A stretch of 64,000 nucleotides of DNA from Streptomyces piniterrae (GCF_005048155.1 NZ_SUMB01000003.1:62001-126000); one strand, 5' to 3'. Shown: positions 17,003 to 25,656, counted from the first letter of the stretch. Made by a program: numbers and translations. The notes: generated by a model not told the origin, from the letters alone.

Positions 17003-18232
17003 TCAGGTGGACCGTTCCGCCGTCACCGCCCCGGCGTCCACGGCGGTCCCTGTCTCCGGGCTGCGCGCCACGATCCTCGACGTGTCGCGGGAGCCCCGGT
17101 CCAGGAGGCCGGCGGTGACGGCGACGGCCAGACCGAGCGCCGCCAGACCGGCGCCGACCAGGGTCGGGGACGTCCAGCCCCAGCCCGCTGACAGGGCCAG
17201 GCCGCCGGCCCAGGCGCCACCCGCGTTGGCGAGGTTGAAGGCGGACTGGTTGGAGGCGGCGGCCAGCGTCGGTGCCTGCTGGGCCTTGTTCATGACGAGC
17301 ATCTGGAGGGGAGTCGTCGTGAGGAAGCCGACCGCGCCGATGACGACGACGGTGACCAGGGCGGCCCACTTCACCTGGGCGGTGAAGTGGAAGGCGGCCA
17401 GGACGAGGGCGAGCGCGGCCAGCGACCCGTACAGGGTGGGCCGCAGCGCCCGGTCGGTGAGCGGTCCCGCGGCGAGCGCGCCGAGGGTCATGCCGATGCC
17501 GAACAGGGCGAGGACGACCGTCACCGAGGTCTCGGAGAAGCCGGTGACCTCGGTCATCATCGACGCGAGATAGCTGTAGACGGCGAAGATGCCGGCGAAG
17601 CCGAAGACGGTGGTGAGCAGGCCGAGCAGCACCTGGCGGTTGCCGAGGGCCCGCAGTTCGCGGCCCAGGCCGGTGCGCTCCTCGGCCGGCAGCGGCGGGA
17701 TCAGCCGGGCCAGGGAGGCCATCGCGGCCAGGCCGATGGCGGCCACCACGAGGAAGGTGGCGCGCCAGCCGAGGTGCTGGCCGAGCAGTGTCGCGGCGGG
17801 TACGCCGACGATGTTGGCGATGGTCAGGCCGAGGAACATGGTGGCGACGGCGCGCGCCTGGCGGCTCTCGTGCACCAGCCGTGCGGCGACCACCGCGCCG
17901 ACGCCGAAGAACGCGCCGTGCGGGAGCCCGGCGAGCAGCCGGCCGGCGATCAGCAGACCGAAGGTGGGGGCCAGGGCGGAGGCGAGGTTGCCGACCGTGA
18001 AGAGCGCCATCAGCAGGACGAGCATCCGCTTGCGCGGGATGCGGGAGCCGAGGGCGGTGAGGAGCGGGGCGCCGATGACGACGCCGAGGGCGTAGGCGGA
18101 GACGAGGTAGCCGGCGGTGGGCACCGAGGTGCCCAGGTCGTCCGCGACGTTGGGCAGCAGGCCCATCATCACGAATTCGGTGGTGCCGATTCCGAAGGCC
18201 GAGATCGCGAGCGCGAGCAGAGCCAAGGGCAT
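17003..18232 (-). CDS. MFS drug exporter, DHA1 (Cmx/AraJ-like)
   Basis: A 409-residue 12-helix major-facilitator protein. MPLALLALAISAFGIGTTEFVMMGLLP at the N-terminus is typical of the chloramphenicol-resistance/arabinose-efflux DHA1 branch (TEFVxxGLLP motif C/D1). The loop 2-3 motif appears as GAPLLTALGSRIPRKRMLV, and AGRLLAGLPHGAFFGVG marks helix 4. It should export a hydrophobic compound by proton antiport; the substrate is unknown. The upstream region carries a nested inverted repeat (18288-18319) that is probably a repressor site, although no regulator gene is adjacent. Confidence 0.82.
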   Translation of the reverse strand: MPLALLALAISAFGIGTTEFVMMGLLPNVADDLGTSVPTAGYLVSAYALGVVIGAPLLTALGSRIPRKRMLVLLMALFTVGNLASALAPTFGLLIAGRLLAGLPHGAFFGVGAVVAARLVHESRQARAVATMFLGLTIANIVGVPAATLLGQHLGWRATFLVVAAIGLAAMASLARLIPPLPAEERTGLGRELRALGNRQVLLGLLTTVFGFAGIFAVYSYLASMMTEVTGFSETSVTVVLALFGIGMTLGALAAGPLTDRALRPTLYGSLAALALVLAAFHFTAQVKWAALVTVVVIGAVGFLTTTPLQMLVMNKAQQAPTLAAASNQSAFNLANAGGAWAGGLALSAGWGWTSPTLVGAGLAALGLAVAVTAGLLDRGSRDTSRIVARSPETGTAVDAGAVTAERST

Positions 18233-18287
18233 GAAGAACCTTCCGGGGTGATGCGCATGCTGGCGGGCACACGGGCAGGGGTGCGGG

Positions 18288-18319
18288 GAGACTTAAGTTC
18301 AGTTACGGAACAAAGTCTC
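18288..18319. promoter_or_regulatory. Nested inverted repeat upstream of the MFS exporter
   Basis: The outer arms GAGACTT (18288-18294) and AAGTCTC (18313-18319) enclose a 15-bp imperfect palindrome, GTTCAGTTACGGAAC (18297-18311). It lies 56-87 nt before the exporter start, in promoter position for an operator. Confidence 0.5.
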
Positions 18320-18413
18320 TCAGGCCCAGCGCCCCGATACGGGAACAGGGCGTGAAAATCCCGCGTCAGATGCGCCACACCGGGCTGACGGACCGGCCGG
18401 TCGGACGGCCGGC

Positions 18414-18450
18414 GGGTGGGCGCCGGCCGTCGGACGGCCGCCGCCCACCC
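18414..18450 (-). terminator. Stem-loop terminator after the endonuclease/phosphatase gene
   Basis: GGGTGGGCG (18414-18422) pairs with CGCCCACCC (18442-18450) directly after the stop at 18453. An outer CTGACGG/CCGTCAG pair (18385-18391, 18450-18456) can extend the structure. Confidence 0.65.
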
Positions 18451-18452
18451 CG

Positions 18453-19469
18453 TCAGAGCTTCACCCTCGCCGCCATCGGCAGGTGGTCGCTGCCGGTCGA
18501 CGCCAGCGACCAGGACGCGACCGGGTCCATGCCCTTCGTCATGATGTGGTCGATCCGGGCCATCGGGAAGCCCGCCGGCCAGCTGAAGCCGAAGCCGTCG
18601 CCCGCCGCGCCCTGCGCGGACCGCATCTGGGAGGTGACCGGGGCCAGCGACCGGTCGTTCATGGTGCCGTTGAGGTCGCCGAGCAGAATCGCCTTCTTCA
18701 CCGGGTCGGCGGCGATCGCCTCGCCCAGCGCCTCGGCGCTGCCGTCCCGCTGGTTCGCGGTGAAGCCCGCCTCGAGCTTGACCCGTACCGACGGGAGGTG
18801 CGCGACGTAGACGGCGACCTTCTGACCGTTGGCGGTGACGACGGCGCGCAGCGCCCGCGTCCAGCCCAGCTTGATGTCCACCGGGGCGGAGTCGGACAGC
18901 GGGTGCTTGCTCCACAGGCCGACGGTGCCCTGCACGGTGCTGTGCGGGAACGTCTTCGCCAGCTCCCGCTTGTACGTCGGCAGGGCGTCGCTGGTCAGTT
19001 CCTCCAGGGCCACCACGTCGGCGCCGGAGGCCGCGATCTTCCTGGCGGTCGCCGCGGGGTCGGGGTTGTCCGCGTCGACGTTGTGCGTGGCGACCGTGAG
19101 ATTGCCGCCCGTGCCGGCCTTGTCGGTGACCTGCCCGCCGAAGAGGTTGACCCAGACGACGACCGGCAGCAGCAGCGCGACGAGCGCGGTCGCCGAGCGG
19201 CGCAGCACCGCGAGGGCGAAGAGCAGCAGGATGCCGAGCCCCAGCCACGGCAGGAAGGTCTCCAGCAGACTGCCCAGATTTCCCACCGCGTTGGGGACCC
19301 GGGCGTGCAGGAACATCAGCAGCCCGAGCAGCACCGCGAGGACGGCGAGCACGATGCCGCGCCGCCACATCCCTTCGGGGCGCCACCAGTTCACCAGGCG
19401 TCCGGCTCGGGAACCGGTCCGCCCAGGCGTCTCGCCCTGTCCCGGCTCCGTCATAAATGCCTGCGCCAT
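18453..19469 (-). CDS. Membrane-anchored endonuclease/exonuclease/phosphatase family protein
   Basis: A 338-residue protein. A polar N-terminus and three hydrophobic helices (about 35-115) are followed by an EEP domain: THNVDADN near 128, ALEELTSD (catalytic Glu), GDLNGTMND (catalytic Asp/Asn), and the end motif GSDHLPMAARV with the catalytic Asp-His. DNase I-like metal-dependent phosphodiesterases of this layout in actinobacteria are common, with the catalytic domain outside the membrane. The natural substrate is unknown. ATG 19469 is chosen (GGACGGCGGA upstream); longer in-frame starts up to 19544 add residues without conservation cues. Confidence 0.78.
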   Translation of the reverse strand: MAQAFMTEPGQGETPGRTGSRAGRLVNWWRPEGMWRRGIVLAVLAVLLGLLMFLHARVPNAVGNLGSLLETFLPWLGLGILLLFALAVLRRSATALVALLLPVVVWVNLFGGQVTDKAGTGGNLTVATHNVDADNPDPAATARKIAASGADVVALEELTSDALPTYKRELAKTFPHSTVQGTVGLWSKHPLSDSAPVDIKLGWTRALRAVVTANGQKVAVYVAHLPSVRVKLEAGFTANQRDGSAEALGEAIAADPVKKAILLGDLNGTMNDRSLAPVTSQMRSAQGAAGDGFGFSWPAGFPMARIDHIMTKGMDPVASWSLASTGSDHLPMAARVKL

Positions 19470-19659
19470 TCCGCCGTCCTCACTGCCTCGCTCCGGTGCG
19501 CCTCGCCTGTGGTTCCTGACCCTAGGCGATGGTCCGTAACGCACTTTCTTAGAAATGAGGACGGGGTGGTGACGGGTCGGGGTTCCGAAGGAGAGGCAGG
19601 TGAACCCGGCTGTGACAGAACGGGCATGGTTCGGTCATGTGACGGGGACGGGAGGCGGC

Positions 19660-20003
19660 CGGGGGACATCCTCCTGGTGGTGTTCGGCGGAGGTTGTCCG
19701 GGCGGTGTCTGCCAGGTGCGGGGCCAGATCGTGCAGTCCGATCCACGGCCGATTTGGAGAATTCGAACACAGCCGCGAGCTGCCGGTCGGTGAGGTTGGT
19801 TCGGCACGCCATCGCGATCAGCGGGACGCGATCGGCGAAGTCCAGCGCCCACGGGCGGCCAGTCCGACTGTCGGGCCGCACACGGCCCACAGTCGGTCGA
19901 CCACTTTTCAGAACTGGGCGGGCGTGACGCCGGCGAAGGCAAACAGGTCGCCGTCGGCGACACAGACGATCCGCAGACCCGGCCGGCAGTACGGCCACGA
20001 CTC
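19660..20003 (-). pseudogene. Decayed N-terminal fragment of an IS5-type (DDE) transposase
   Basis: On the minus strand, pieces typical of a common streptomycete IS5-family transposase can be read in three frames. The first is PYCRPGLRIVCVADGDLFAF...TPAQF followed by a TGA where Trp is expected. A frameshift then leads to GRPWALDFADRVPLI and RTNLTDRQLAAVFEFSKSAVDR (the helix-turn-helix), and a second shift to IHDLAPHLADTA-like sequence. The DDE catalytic domain is absent. The fragment is therefore dead and old. Its upstream end stops at the AT-rich left flank of the TnpB-like element, suggesting that element inserted beside or into it. The rest of 19470-19660 shows no gene. Confidence 0.6.
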
Positions 20004-20096
20004 ATCTTGTTATTTGGTTACATACTCTGATCTACGCGGTTTTCGATAGACTTAGTCAAGTTCCCTACAGGAAAGCCATGTTGGTGGAGGGAGGTA

Positions 20097-22133
20097 ATGG
20101 ACGTGCAGGCTGCGCAAAAGCCGCGGCAGTTTCGAGGAAAGGGCAAGCAGGCCCAGCGCTGGCGCAAGCCCGACGACGGGCAGGTGTCGGTGATGGTGCT
20201 GCCGCTGGCCATCACCGACTCTGCCGACCTTGACCGGCTGGAGAAGCTGTGTGCGGCGATCTGGTCGATCAAGCGGGCCGTGCAGCGCGATGCCCGCGCC
20301 AAGGCCGACGCGTACTGGGCCGCCAAGCACGAGCGGGACCGCGACGGGGCGAAGGCAATACGTGAGCGGCTGGGCCTGAGCCTTGACGGCTTGGTGCGCT
20401 GCGCGTACCGGCACCTAGAAGACGCCGGGCATCTCAAGCACCACGTCTCCAAGGCCCTGGCGATGCACATCGCCGCCGAGGTCTGGACAGGTATCTCCCG
20501 ACACCTGTTCCCCGACGCCACTGGGAAGTGTTTCGGGCGGCCGAAGGTAGGCCGCTGGCACGAGTTCACCCGCATCCCCGGACGGGCCCGCTCCCACACC
20601 ACCGACAACAAGTGGGAGACCTTCCGCCTCGTCGGCACGATCCACGGCCACGCCATGGCCTACACCGACGGCGGCCAGCACGCCATGTCGCAGCCGCGCC
20701 GTATGCCTAAGCCCCCGATGCCCGAGGGGCGCGTCCCGACTGGGAAGCTGACCGCCTCTGGGAAGCCCGGAATGCGAAAAGTGTCGTGGTGGGACCACAC
20801 CGGACCCCTCGCTGTGGTGTTCGCCGGAGGCCCCGACAGCAAGCGCGGTGACCTCGTCCTCCCCGTCCGTGTCCCCCAAGGCACCGGCCCCTGGACGCGG
20901 GTTGAGCACTTCCTGTCGAACCCGCTGACCTGGCACAAGGTCGATCTCGTACGACGCCGCAAGGCAAGCGCGCCGGGCGGCTGGGTGTACGAGGCGCACC
21001 TGATGGTGCTCGGCCCCGGCTACACAGCCCCGGCCGTACAGGCCATGCGCGACCAGGCCACGCAGCTTGACCGCAAGGGCGGGGTGGACGGCAACGTCTC
21101 CAACCTCTCCATCGTCTCCTTCCCCGCCCAGCTCGACGGTGGCACGCCGGTCTCGACTGAGGTCACGCTCACCGACGCCGAGCGCGCACGACTGGAGCGG
21201 GAAGCGAAGAAGCAGCGGGGCCGGGCGCGGGCGCTGGAGCGTTCACGCAGGGCCACCAACGCCGGACAGTACGGGCTGTCGAAGAAGCAGGCCCAGCGCG
21301 CCGAGCATCGCGCCGCCAAGGGCCTGGAGCCCAAGACGGTCACGGTGCCGGGTGGTGCCCGCGCTGCACGGTCGGACGGTGTTCCGAAGCAGGCGTTCCG
21401 ACGTGACCGGTTGTCTGCCAACTACCGGACCCAGCGCGCCCGCCAGGCCGAACACGCCGCAGCCATCGCCGAGCACCGCCGCCACCGCGCCCGCCTCGTG
21501 GCCCGGGAGATCATCGCCAACCACGGCCCCGTGCTGGTCGTGGAGGACTGCGACATCCGCACCTGGTACCGGCTGTGGGGCAAGCGACTGTCCCAGACCA
21601 CACCAGGGATGCTGGTGGCGGCCTTGGACGTCGAGTGCAAGGCCGCCGGTGGTCGACTGGTCCGCGCTTCGACGTGGAGTACGGCCCTATCCCAGCACTG
21701 CCTGTGCGGCGAGCGCGTCAACAAGACGCTGAGGGACCGTGAACACAAGTGCATCGCGTGCGGCCTGGTCGGTAAGCGCGACCTTGTATCGGCTGCACTG
21801 GCGGCGTTCGTCGACTTCGGCGACGTGGACGACCCGAAGACCGCGTTCCTGGACACCGCCATGTCGAGGCACGCCCAGATCGTTTATGGAGAAGGGCTGG
21901 AAGAAGCCCTGCGGGAGTCAACTACACAGAGCCAGAACACCTCTCGAGGTGCTGGCCGCGTAGCAGTCCCACGGCAACGTGGCACCTCTGCTCCCCGAAT
22001 CGTCGGACAGCGGAACCGAGCAACCCCGGATGAGACGCGCCCCTTGCGCGACCACGCCGGAGCGCCCGATCTCCGCACCACGTGCATCCCGCAACAGCTC
22101 ACCCTCCGGGGTGACATACGGGACAAGTCTTAA
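20097..22133 (+). CDS. tnpB: Orphan TnpB/Cas12-like RuvC endonuclease, long form
   Basis: A 678-residue RuvC-like protein, longer than usual TnpB (about 400-500). Visible features: a polar, REC/WED-like N-terminal region (about 1-320) ending in KVDLVRRRKASAPGGWVYEAHLMVL; RuvC-I D331 in GGVDGNVSNLSIVS; a basic bridge-like helix (about 357-410); RuvC-II E483 in VLVVEDCDI; a zinc ribbon with C535/C537 and C552/C555 (HCLCGE...KCIACG); and RuvC-III D562 in KRDLVSAAL. The complete D-E-D triad suggests an active RNA-guided nuclease. The last 70 residues are low in conservation cues and overlap a hairpin-rich segment. No TnpA, serine recombinase or CRISPR array is nearby, so it is an orphan. GGAGGGAGG precedes the ATG. 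The stop overlaps the TetR stop on the other strand by 3 bp. Confidence 0.8.
   Translation: MDVQAAQKPRQFRGKGKQAQRWRKPDDGQVSVMVLPLAITDSADLDRLEKLCAAIWSIKRAVQRDARAKADAYWAAKHERDRDGAKAIRERLGLSLDGLVRCAYRHLEDAGHLKHHVSKALAMHIAAEVWTGISRHLFPDATGKCFGRPKVGRWHEFTRIPGRARSHTTDNKWETFRLVGTIHGHAMAYTDGGQHAMSQPRRMPKPPMPEGRVPTGKLTASGKPGMRKVSWWDHTGPLAVVFAGGPDSKRGDLVLPVRVPQGTGPWTRVEHFLSNPLTWHKVDLVRRRKASAPGGWVYEAHLMVLGPGYTAPAVQAMRDQATQLDRKGGVDGNVSNLSIVSFPAQLDGGTPVSTEVTLTDAERARLEREAKKQRGRARALERSRRATNAGQYGLSKKQAQRAEHRAAKGLEPKTVTVPGGARAARSDGVPKQAFRRDRLSANYRTQRARQAEHAAAIAEHRRHRARLVAREIIANHGPVLVVEDCDIRTWYRLWGKRLSQTTPGMLVAALDVECKAAGGRLVRASTWSTALSQHCLCGERVNKTLRDREHKCIACGLVGKRDLVSAALAAFVDFGDVDDPKTAFLDTAMSRHAQIVYGEGLEEALRESTTQSQNTSRGAGRVAVPRQRGTSAPRIVGQRNRATPDETRPLRDHAGAPDLRTTCIPQQLTLRGDIRDKS
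21930..22090 (+). ncRNA. Putative omega-RNA (guide scaffold) at the tnpB 3' end
   Basis: The segment packs several perfect stems. CACCTC/GAGGTG lie at 21938-21951. AGCAG/CTGCT (21962-21966, 21988-21992) encloses CCACG-GCAA-CGTGG with a GNRA loop (21969-21982). CCGA-ATCG-TCGG lies at 21995-22006 inside GCTC/GAGC (21990-21993, 22018-22021). CGCG/CGCG lies at 22036-22050. GAGGTGC (21946-21952) can instead pair with GCACCTC (21982-21988), giving a switch or pseudoknot. Omega-RNAs of TnpB systems overlap the tnpB 3' end in just this way. This is structure-based inference; the 3' end and guide boundary are not determinable here. Confidence 0.4.
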
Positions 22134-22837
22134 GGCCGCACCCCCTCCAGCACCATGTCCACGATGTCCTCCGCGAGGCCCTCGGGGAGTTCCTTCCACT
22201 CGTGGAGGATGGCGCGGGCCAGCATCGGGCCGACGAACAGGTCGGCTATGGTCTCGACGTCGTGATCGGCGCGGATCTCGCCGTTGGCCACGCCGCGCCG
22301 CAGCACGTCGATCAGCGCCTCGTGGCGGGCCCGTACGACCGTGTTGTGGTACTCCGCCCACAGCTCCGGCTGCGCCTGGACATGGCTGACGACGGTACGC
22401 ATCACCGCGGAGTTGCGCTTGGCCAGCCCGCGCCGGCGGAGGAACTCCAGCAGCGAGACCAGGTCGTCGCGGAGCGAGGCGCCGTCCAGCGGCGGGCCGG
22501 TCTCGTCCAGCGAGCGCATCACGTCGAGCATCAGCGCGCCCTTGCCGGGCCAGCGGCGGTAGACGGTGGCCTTGCCGACGCCGGCCTCGCGGGCGATGCG
22601 CTCCATCGACAGTTCGCCGATGGAGGCACCGTTCTCGATCATGCGGAGCACGGCCTCGATGATGGCGGTGTCGGCGGCTGCGCTGCGCGGCCTGCCGCGA
22701 CGCTCGGGGGCCGCCTGCACCGGCTGCCCCGACTGTCCCGGCTGCTCCAGCCCAGGCTGTCCCGGCTGTCCCGACTGCCCCGGCTGCCCCGGTCGCGCGT
22801 CGGCCGCCGCCCCGGTCCCGCCCGCCGCCCGGCTCAT
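22130..22837 (-). CDS. TetR-family repressor with Gly/Gln/Pro-rich N-terminal tail
   Basis: A 235-residue regulator. Residues about 16-45 are a collagen-like [11 protein letters not shown] stretch. The DNA-binding domain follows (about 52-100: [31 protein letters not shown]), then a ligand-binding domain ending [12 protein letters not shown]. It is the second gene of an operon. Its ATG at 22837 overlaps the TGA of the MFS exporter (ATGA). It most likely represses that operon, including itself, through the palindrome at 24474-24498, with the exported drug as inducer. Its stop codon lies against the right end of the TnpB-like element, so the last residues could have been altered by that insertion. 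Confidence 0.85.
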   Translation of the reverse strand: MSRAAGGTGAAADARPGQPGQSGQPGQPGLEQPGQSGQPVQAAPERRGRPRSAAADTAIIEAVLRMIENGASIGELSMERIAREAGVGKATVYRRWPGKGALMLDVMRSLDETGPPLDGASLRDDLVSLLEFLRRRGLAKRNSAVMRTVVSHVQAQPELWAEYHNTVVRARHEALIDVLRRGVANGEIRADHDVETIADLFVGPMLARAILHEWKELPEGLAEDIVDMVLEGVRP

Positions 22838-24453
22838 CGCGATGCCCCCGCCGTCCGCTCCTCCGCCGGCTCGGCCGTACCCGGGCCCACCGCTGTCCTG
22901 CCCGGCAGGAAGGCCGCGACGACCACGGCGCCGAGCACCGCGACGCCGGCCGAGCCGAGCGCGGTGAGGTGCATGGCGTGGATGAACGCGGCCTCCGCGT
23001 CGTCGGCCAGTGCCCGGCCGGCCGGGCCCAGGTGGCGGGCCAGGCCGAGGGTCGCCTCGATGGATTCGCCGGCCGCGTGGCGTACGGCGGCGGGCACGCC
23101 GGGCAGCGCGTCGAGCTTGGCCTGGATGCCGTCCCGGTAGGTCGTCGAGAGCACCGAGCCGAGGACGGCGACGCCGAGGGTGCCGCCGACCTGGCGGAAC
23201 GTGTTGTTGAGGGCCGAGCCGGAGCCGGCCTTCTCACGGGGCAGCGACTGCATGATCGAGACGGTGACCGGCGGCATGATGTGCGCCATACCGGCGCCCT
23301 GGAGGAAGAACAGCACCTCCATGACCCAGATCGGGGTGTCGGTGTCCAGCAGCAGCATCCCCGCCATGGTGACGGCGACCGTCAGCATGCCGACCGTGCA
23401 GACCGCGCGGGCGCCGAACCGGTCCACGACGTGCCGGGCCCGCGGCGCGAAGATCATCTGGGCGGCGGCCAGCGGCAGGATCAGCAGCCCGGCCTCCAGC
23501 GGGCTGTAGCCGCGCACGCTCTGCACATAGAAGACGATGAAGAACGTGACGCCCATCAGCGCGAAGAAGACCAGCGCGATGGCGGCGACGGCGGCCGAGA
23601 AGGCGGGCTTGCGGAAGTAGCCGATGTCGATGGACGGGTGGTCGCTGCGCTTCTGGTGCAGCACGAATCCGGTCAGCACGGCGAGGCCGCCGACGAGGGT
23701 GCCGAGCACCTCCGGGTCGGTGAAGTCGGCGAGCTGGCCGCCCTTGATGATCCCGTAGACCAGCAGGACCAGGCCGACGACGGACAGCAGCACACCGGCC
23801 GGGTCCAGCTTTCCGGGGCGGGGGTCCTTGGAGTCGGGCACCAGGACGAGCATCGCGGCCAGCGCGATCAGCACGATCGGGACGTTGACGAGGAAGACCG
23901 AACCCCACCAGAAGTGGTCGAGGAGCAGCCCGCCGGCGATCGGGCCGATCGCGATGGCCAGGCCCACGCCGCCGGCCCAGATGCCGATCGCCTTGGGCTG
24001 CTCGTCGCGCTCGAAGACGTTCATCAGGATCGCGAGGGTCGCGGGCATGACGAAGGCGCCGCCGAGGCCCATCACCGCGCGGAACGCGATCAGCTCGGTG
24101 GGTGTGCCGGCGAACGCGGCGAGCACCGAGCCGGCGCCGAAGACCACCATGCCGAAGAGGAGCACCCGCTTGCGGCCCAGCCGGTCGCCGAGGAGCCCCG
24201 AGGTGAACAGCATCCCGGCGAAGACGAGGGTGTAGGAGTTGATCGCCCACTCCAGCTCGCTCTGGGTGGCGCCCAGGCCGACAGGTGCGGGCGTCGCGAT
24301 CGTCTTCATCGCGACGTTGAGGATGGAGTTGTCCAGCACCACGATCAGCAGGCTGAGCATGAGGACGGACAGGATCGCCCAGCGGCGGCGGTGGATTCGG
24401 TCGGGGACCTGGTGGGCGGCGAGTATGCCCGGTGGAGTCGGTGAGGTGGCCAT
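22834..24453 (-). CDS. MFS multidrug exporter, DHA2 (EmrB/QacA, 14 helices)
   Basis: A 539-residue transporter with about 14 hydrophobic helices. DHA2 motifs are visible: [15 protein letters not shown] in helix 1 (LDxTIxNVA), [31 protein letters not shown] (motif A), [15 protein letters not shown], and [25 protein letters not shown] (motif C). It exports hydrophobic or cationic compounds against protons. It is coupled to the downstream TetR gene by a 4-bp overlap. ATG 24453 is chosen; an in-frame ATG at 24471 would place the start nearer the operator. Confidence 0.88.
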   Translation of the reverse strand: MATSPTPPGILAAHQVPDRIHRRRWAILSVLMLSLLIVVLDNSILNVAMKTIATPAPVGLGATQSELEWAINSYTLVFAGMLFTSGLLGDRLGRKRVLLFGMVVFGAGSVLAAFAGTPTELIAFRAVMGLGGAFVMPATLAILMNVFERDEQPKAIGIWAGGVGLAIAIGPIAGGLLLDHFWWGSVFLVNVPIVLIALAAMLVLVPDSKDPRPGKLDPAGVLLSVVGLVLLVYGIIKGGQLADFTDPEVLGTLVGGLAVLTGFVLHQKRSDHPSIDIGYFRKPAFSAAVAAIALVFFALMGVTFFIVFYVQSVRGYSPLEAGLLILPLAAAQMIFAPRARHVVDRFGARAVCTVGMLTVAVTMAGMLLLDTDTPIWVMEVLFFLQGAGMAHIMPPVTVSIMQSLPREKAGSGSALNNTFRQVGGTLGVAVLGSVLSTTYRDGIQAKLDALPGVPAAVRHAAGESIEATLGLARHLGPAGRALADDAEAAFIHAMHLTALGSAGVAVLGAVVVAAFLPGRTAVGPGTAEPAEERTAGASR

Positions 24454-24473
24454 GGCACCAGCGTACGCCATTT

Positions 24474-24498
24474 TCGATACGGCCCCGTTCCGTATCGA
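24474..24498. promoter_or_regulatory. TetR operator in front of the MFS-TetR operon
   Basis: Perfect 9-bp arms TCGATACGG (24474-24482) and CCGTATCGA (24490-24498) around a 7-nt spacer, 21 nt before the MFS start. Position and symmetry fit autoregulation by the TetR protein encoded in the same operon. Confidence 0.7.
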
Positions 24499-24609
24499 TG
24501 AAGACCGGTGTGGCCTCCCCTTTCCCTCGGCGTGTCCCGCATGCCAGCATGGACGGGAGTCCGGGGACGCCGTCAGGGCGCCTCGAGATGATGAACAGGA
24601 GCCGTCACC

Positions 24610-25479
24610 ATGACGCAGCCTTCGCCTGCCCGCACGCCCAAAAACGACAGCAGCAAAGCGCTGTACGGGGGCAAGGGGTCCCGCCGGATCACCGTCCGGG
24701 ACATCGCCGCAGCCAAGGAACGCGGCGAGAAGTGGCCGATGCTCACCGCCTACGACGCGATGACCGCCTCCGTCTTCGACGAGGCCGGCATCCCGGTGAT
24801 GCTCGTCGGCGACTCCATGGGCAACTGTCACCTCGGATACGAGTCCACCGTGCCCGTCACGATGGACGAGATCACCATCCTGTCCGCCGCGGTGGTCCGC
24901 GGCACCAAGCGCGCCCTGATCGTCGGCGACCTGCCGTTCGGCTCGTACCAGGAGGGCCCGGTCCAGGCGCTGCGCAACGCCACCCGGCTGGTGAAGGAAG
25001 CCGGGGTGGGCGCCGTCAAGCTGGAGGGCGGCGAGCGCTCCGCGCACCAGGTGGAGCTGCTGGTCTCCGCCGGCATCCCGGTGATGGCGCACGTCGGCCT
25101 GACCCCGCAGTCCGTCAACGCCTTCGGCGGCTACCCCGTACAGGGCCGCGGCGAGGAGGCGGCCCAGCAACTGCTGCGGGACGCCAAGGCGGTTCAGGAC
25201 GCGGGCGCCTTCGCCGTGGTCCTGGAGGCCGTACCGGCCGAGCTGGCCGCCGAGGTGACCCGCTCGCTGCACATCCCGACGGTGGGCATCGGCGCCGGCT
25301 CCGACTGCGACGCGCAGGTACTGGTCTGGACCGACATGGCGGGCCTGACCAGTGGTCATGTACCGCGCTTCGTCAAGAAGTACGCGCAGCTGCGGGAGGT
25401 TCTGGGCGACGCGGCCAAGGCGTTCGCCGAGGATGTCGTCGGGGGCGCCTTCCCGGCGGAGGAGCACACCTTCCACTGA
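24610..25479 (+). CDS. panB: 3-methyl-2-oxobutanoate hydroxymethyltransferase
   Basis: A 289-residue enzyme of pantothenate/coenzyme A synthesis, transferring a hydroxymethyl group from methylene-tetrahydrofolate to 2-oxoisovalerate to form ketopantoate. A ~20-residue polar leader is followed by the conserved TIM-barrel motifs [42 protein letters not shown] (metal-binding Asp), [15 protein letters not shown] and [23 protein letters not shown]. The catalytic Glu is in [10 protein letters not shown] and the ending is [20 protein letters not shown]. It is a stand-alone gene with its own terminator downstream. Confidence 0.95.
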   Translation: MTQPSPARTPKNDSSKALYGGKGSRRITVRDIAAAKERGEKWPMLTAYDAMTASVFDEAGIPVMLVGDSMGNCHLGYESTVPVTMDEITILSAAVVRGTKRALIVGDLPFGSYQEGPVQALRNATRLVKEAGVGAVKLEGGERSAHQVELLVSAGIPVMAHVGLTPQSVNAFGGYPVQGRGEEAAQQLLRDAKAVQDAGAFAVVLEAVPAELAAEVTRSLHIPTVGIGAGSDCDAQVLVWTDMAGLTSGHVPRFVKKYAQLREVLGDAAKAFAEDVVGGAFPAEEHTFH

Positions 25480-25502
25480 CGGATCCGCTGGCGGATCATC
25501 GG

Positions 25503-25543
25503 GACGCCGCCGACGGCCGGGAAACCGGTTCGTCGGCGGCGTC
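25503..25543 (+). terminator. panB terminator
   Basis: Thirteen-base arms GACGCCGCCGACG (25503-25515) and CGTCGGCGGCGTC (25531-25543). The loop itself contains a CCGG-GAAA-CCGG hairpin. Confidence 0.75.
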
Positions 25544-25557
25544 TCCCGTTCTCCGTC

Positions 25558-25656
25558 CTCCCGGTCTGCTCTCCGTCCGCTCCCGACCCGCTCTCGCTCG
25601 TCTGTCGGCACGCTGTCGGTCCGCTATCGGCCGTCTGTCGGTGCGTTGTCAGTGGC
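25558..25656. repeat. Nine 11-bp direct repeats upstream of the ABC exporter
   Basis: Units start every 11 bp at 25558, 25569, 25580, 25591, 25602, 25613, 25624, 25635 and 25646. The last five carry heptamers CTGTCGG, CTGTCGG, CTATCGG, CTGTCGG and TTGTCAG separated by 4 bp; the first four are degenerate (CTCCCGG, CTCTCCG, CTCCCGA, CTCTCGC). Heptamers on one helix face with 4-bp spacers are the known architecture of SARP regulator sites. A large SARP gene lies immediately beyond the exporter. The array ends 19 nt before the ATPase start. Confidence 0.65.

Noticed and set aside
20097..22133. Calling the RuvC protein a Cas12 of a type V CRISPR system
   Set aside because: No repeat-spacer array, Cas1/2 or Cas4 in the window; TnpB-like is the supported level.
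22133..22140. Functional overlap of tnpB and TetR stops as an antisense regulatory device
   Set aside because: A few base pairs of stop-codon overlap is common between convergent genes and shows no further structure.
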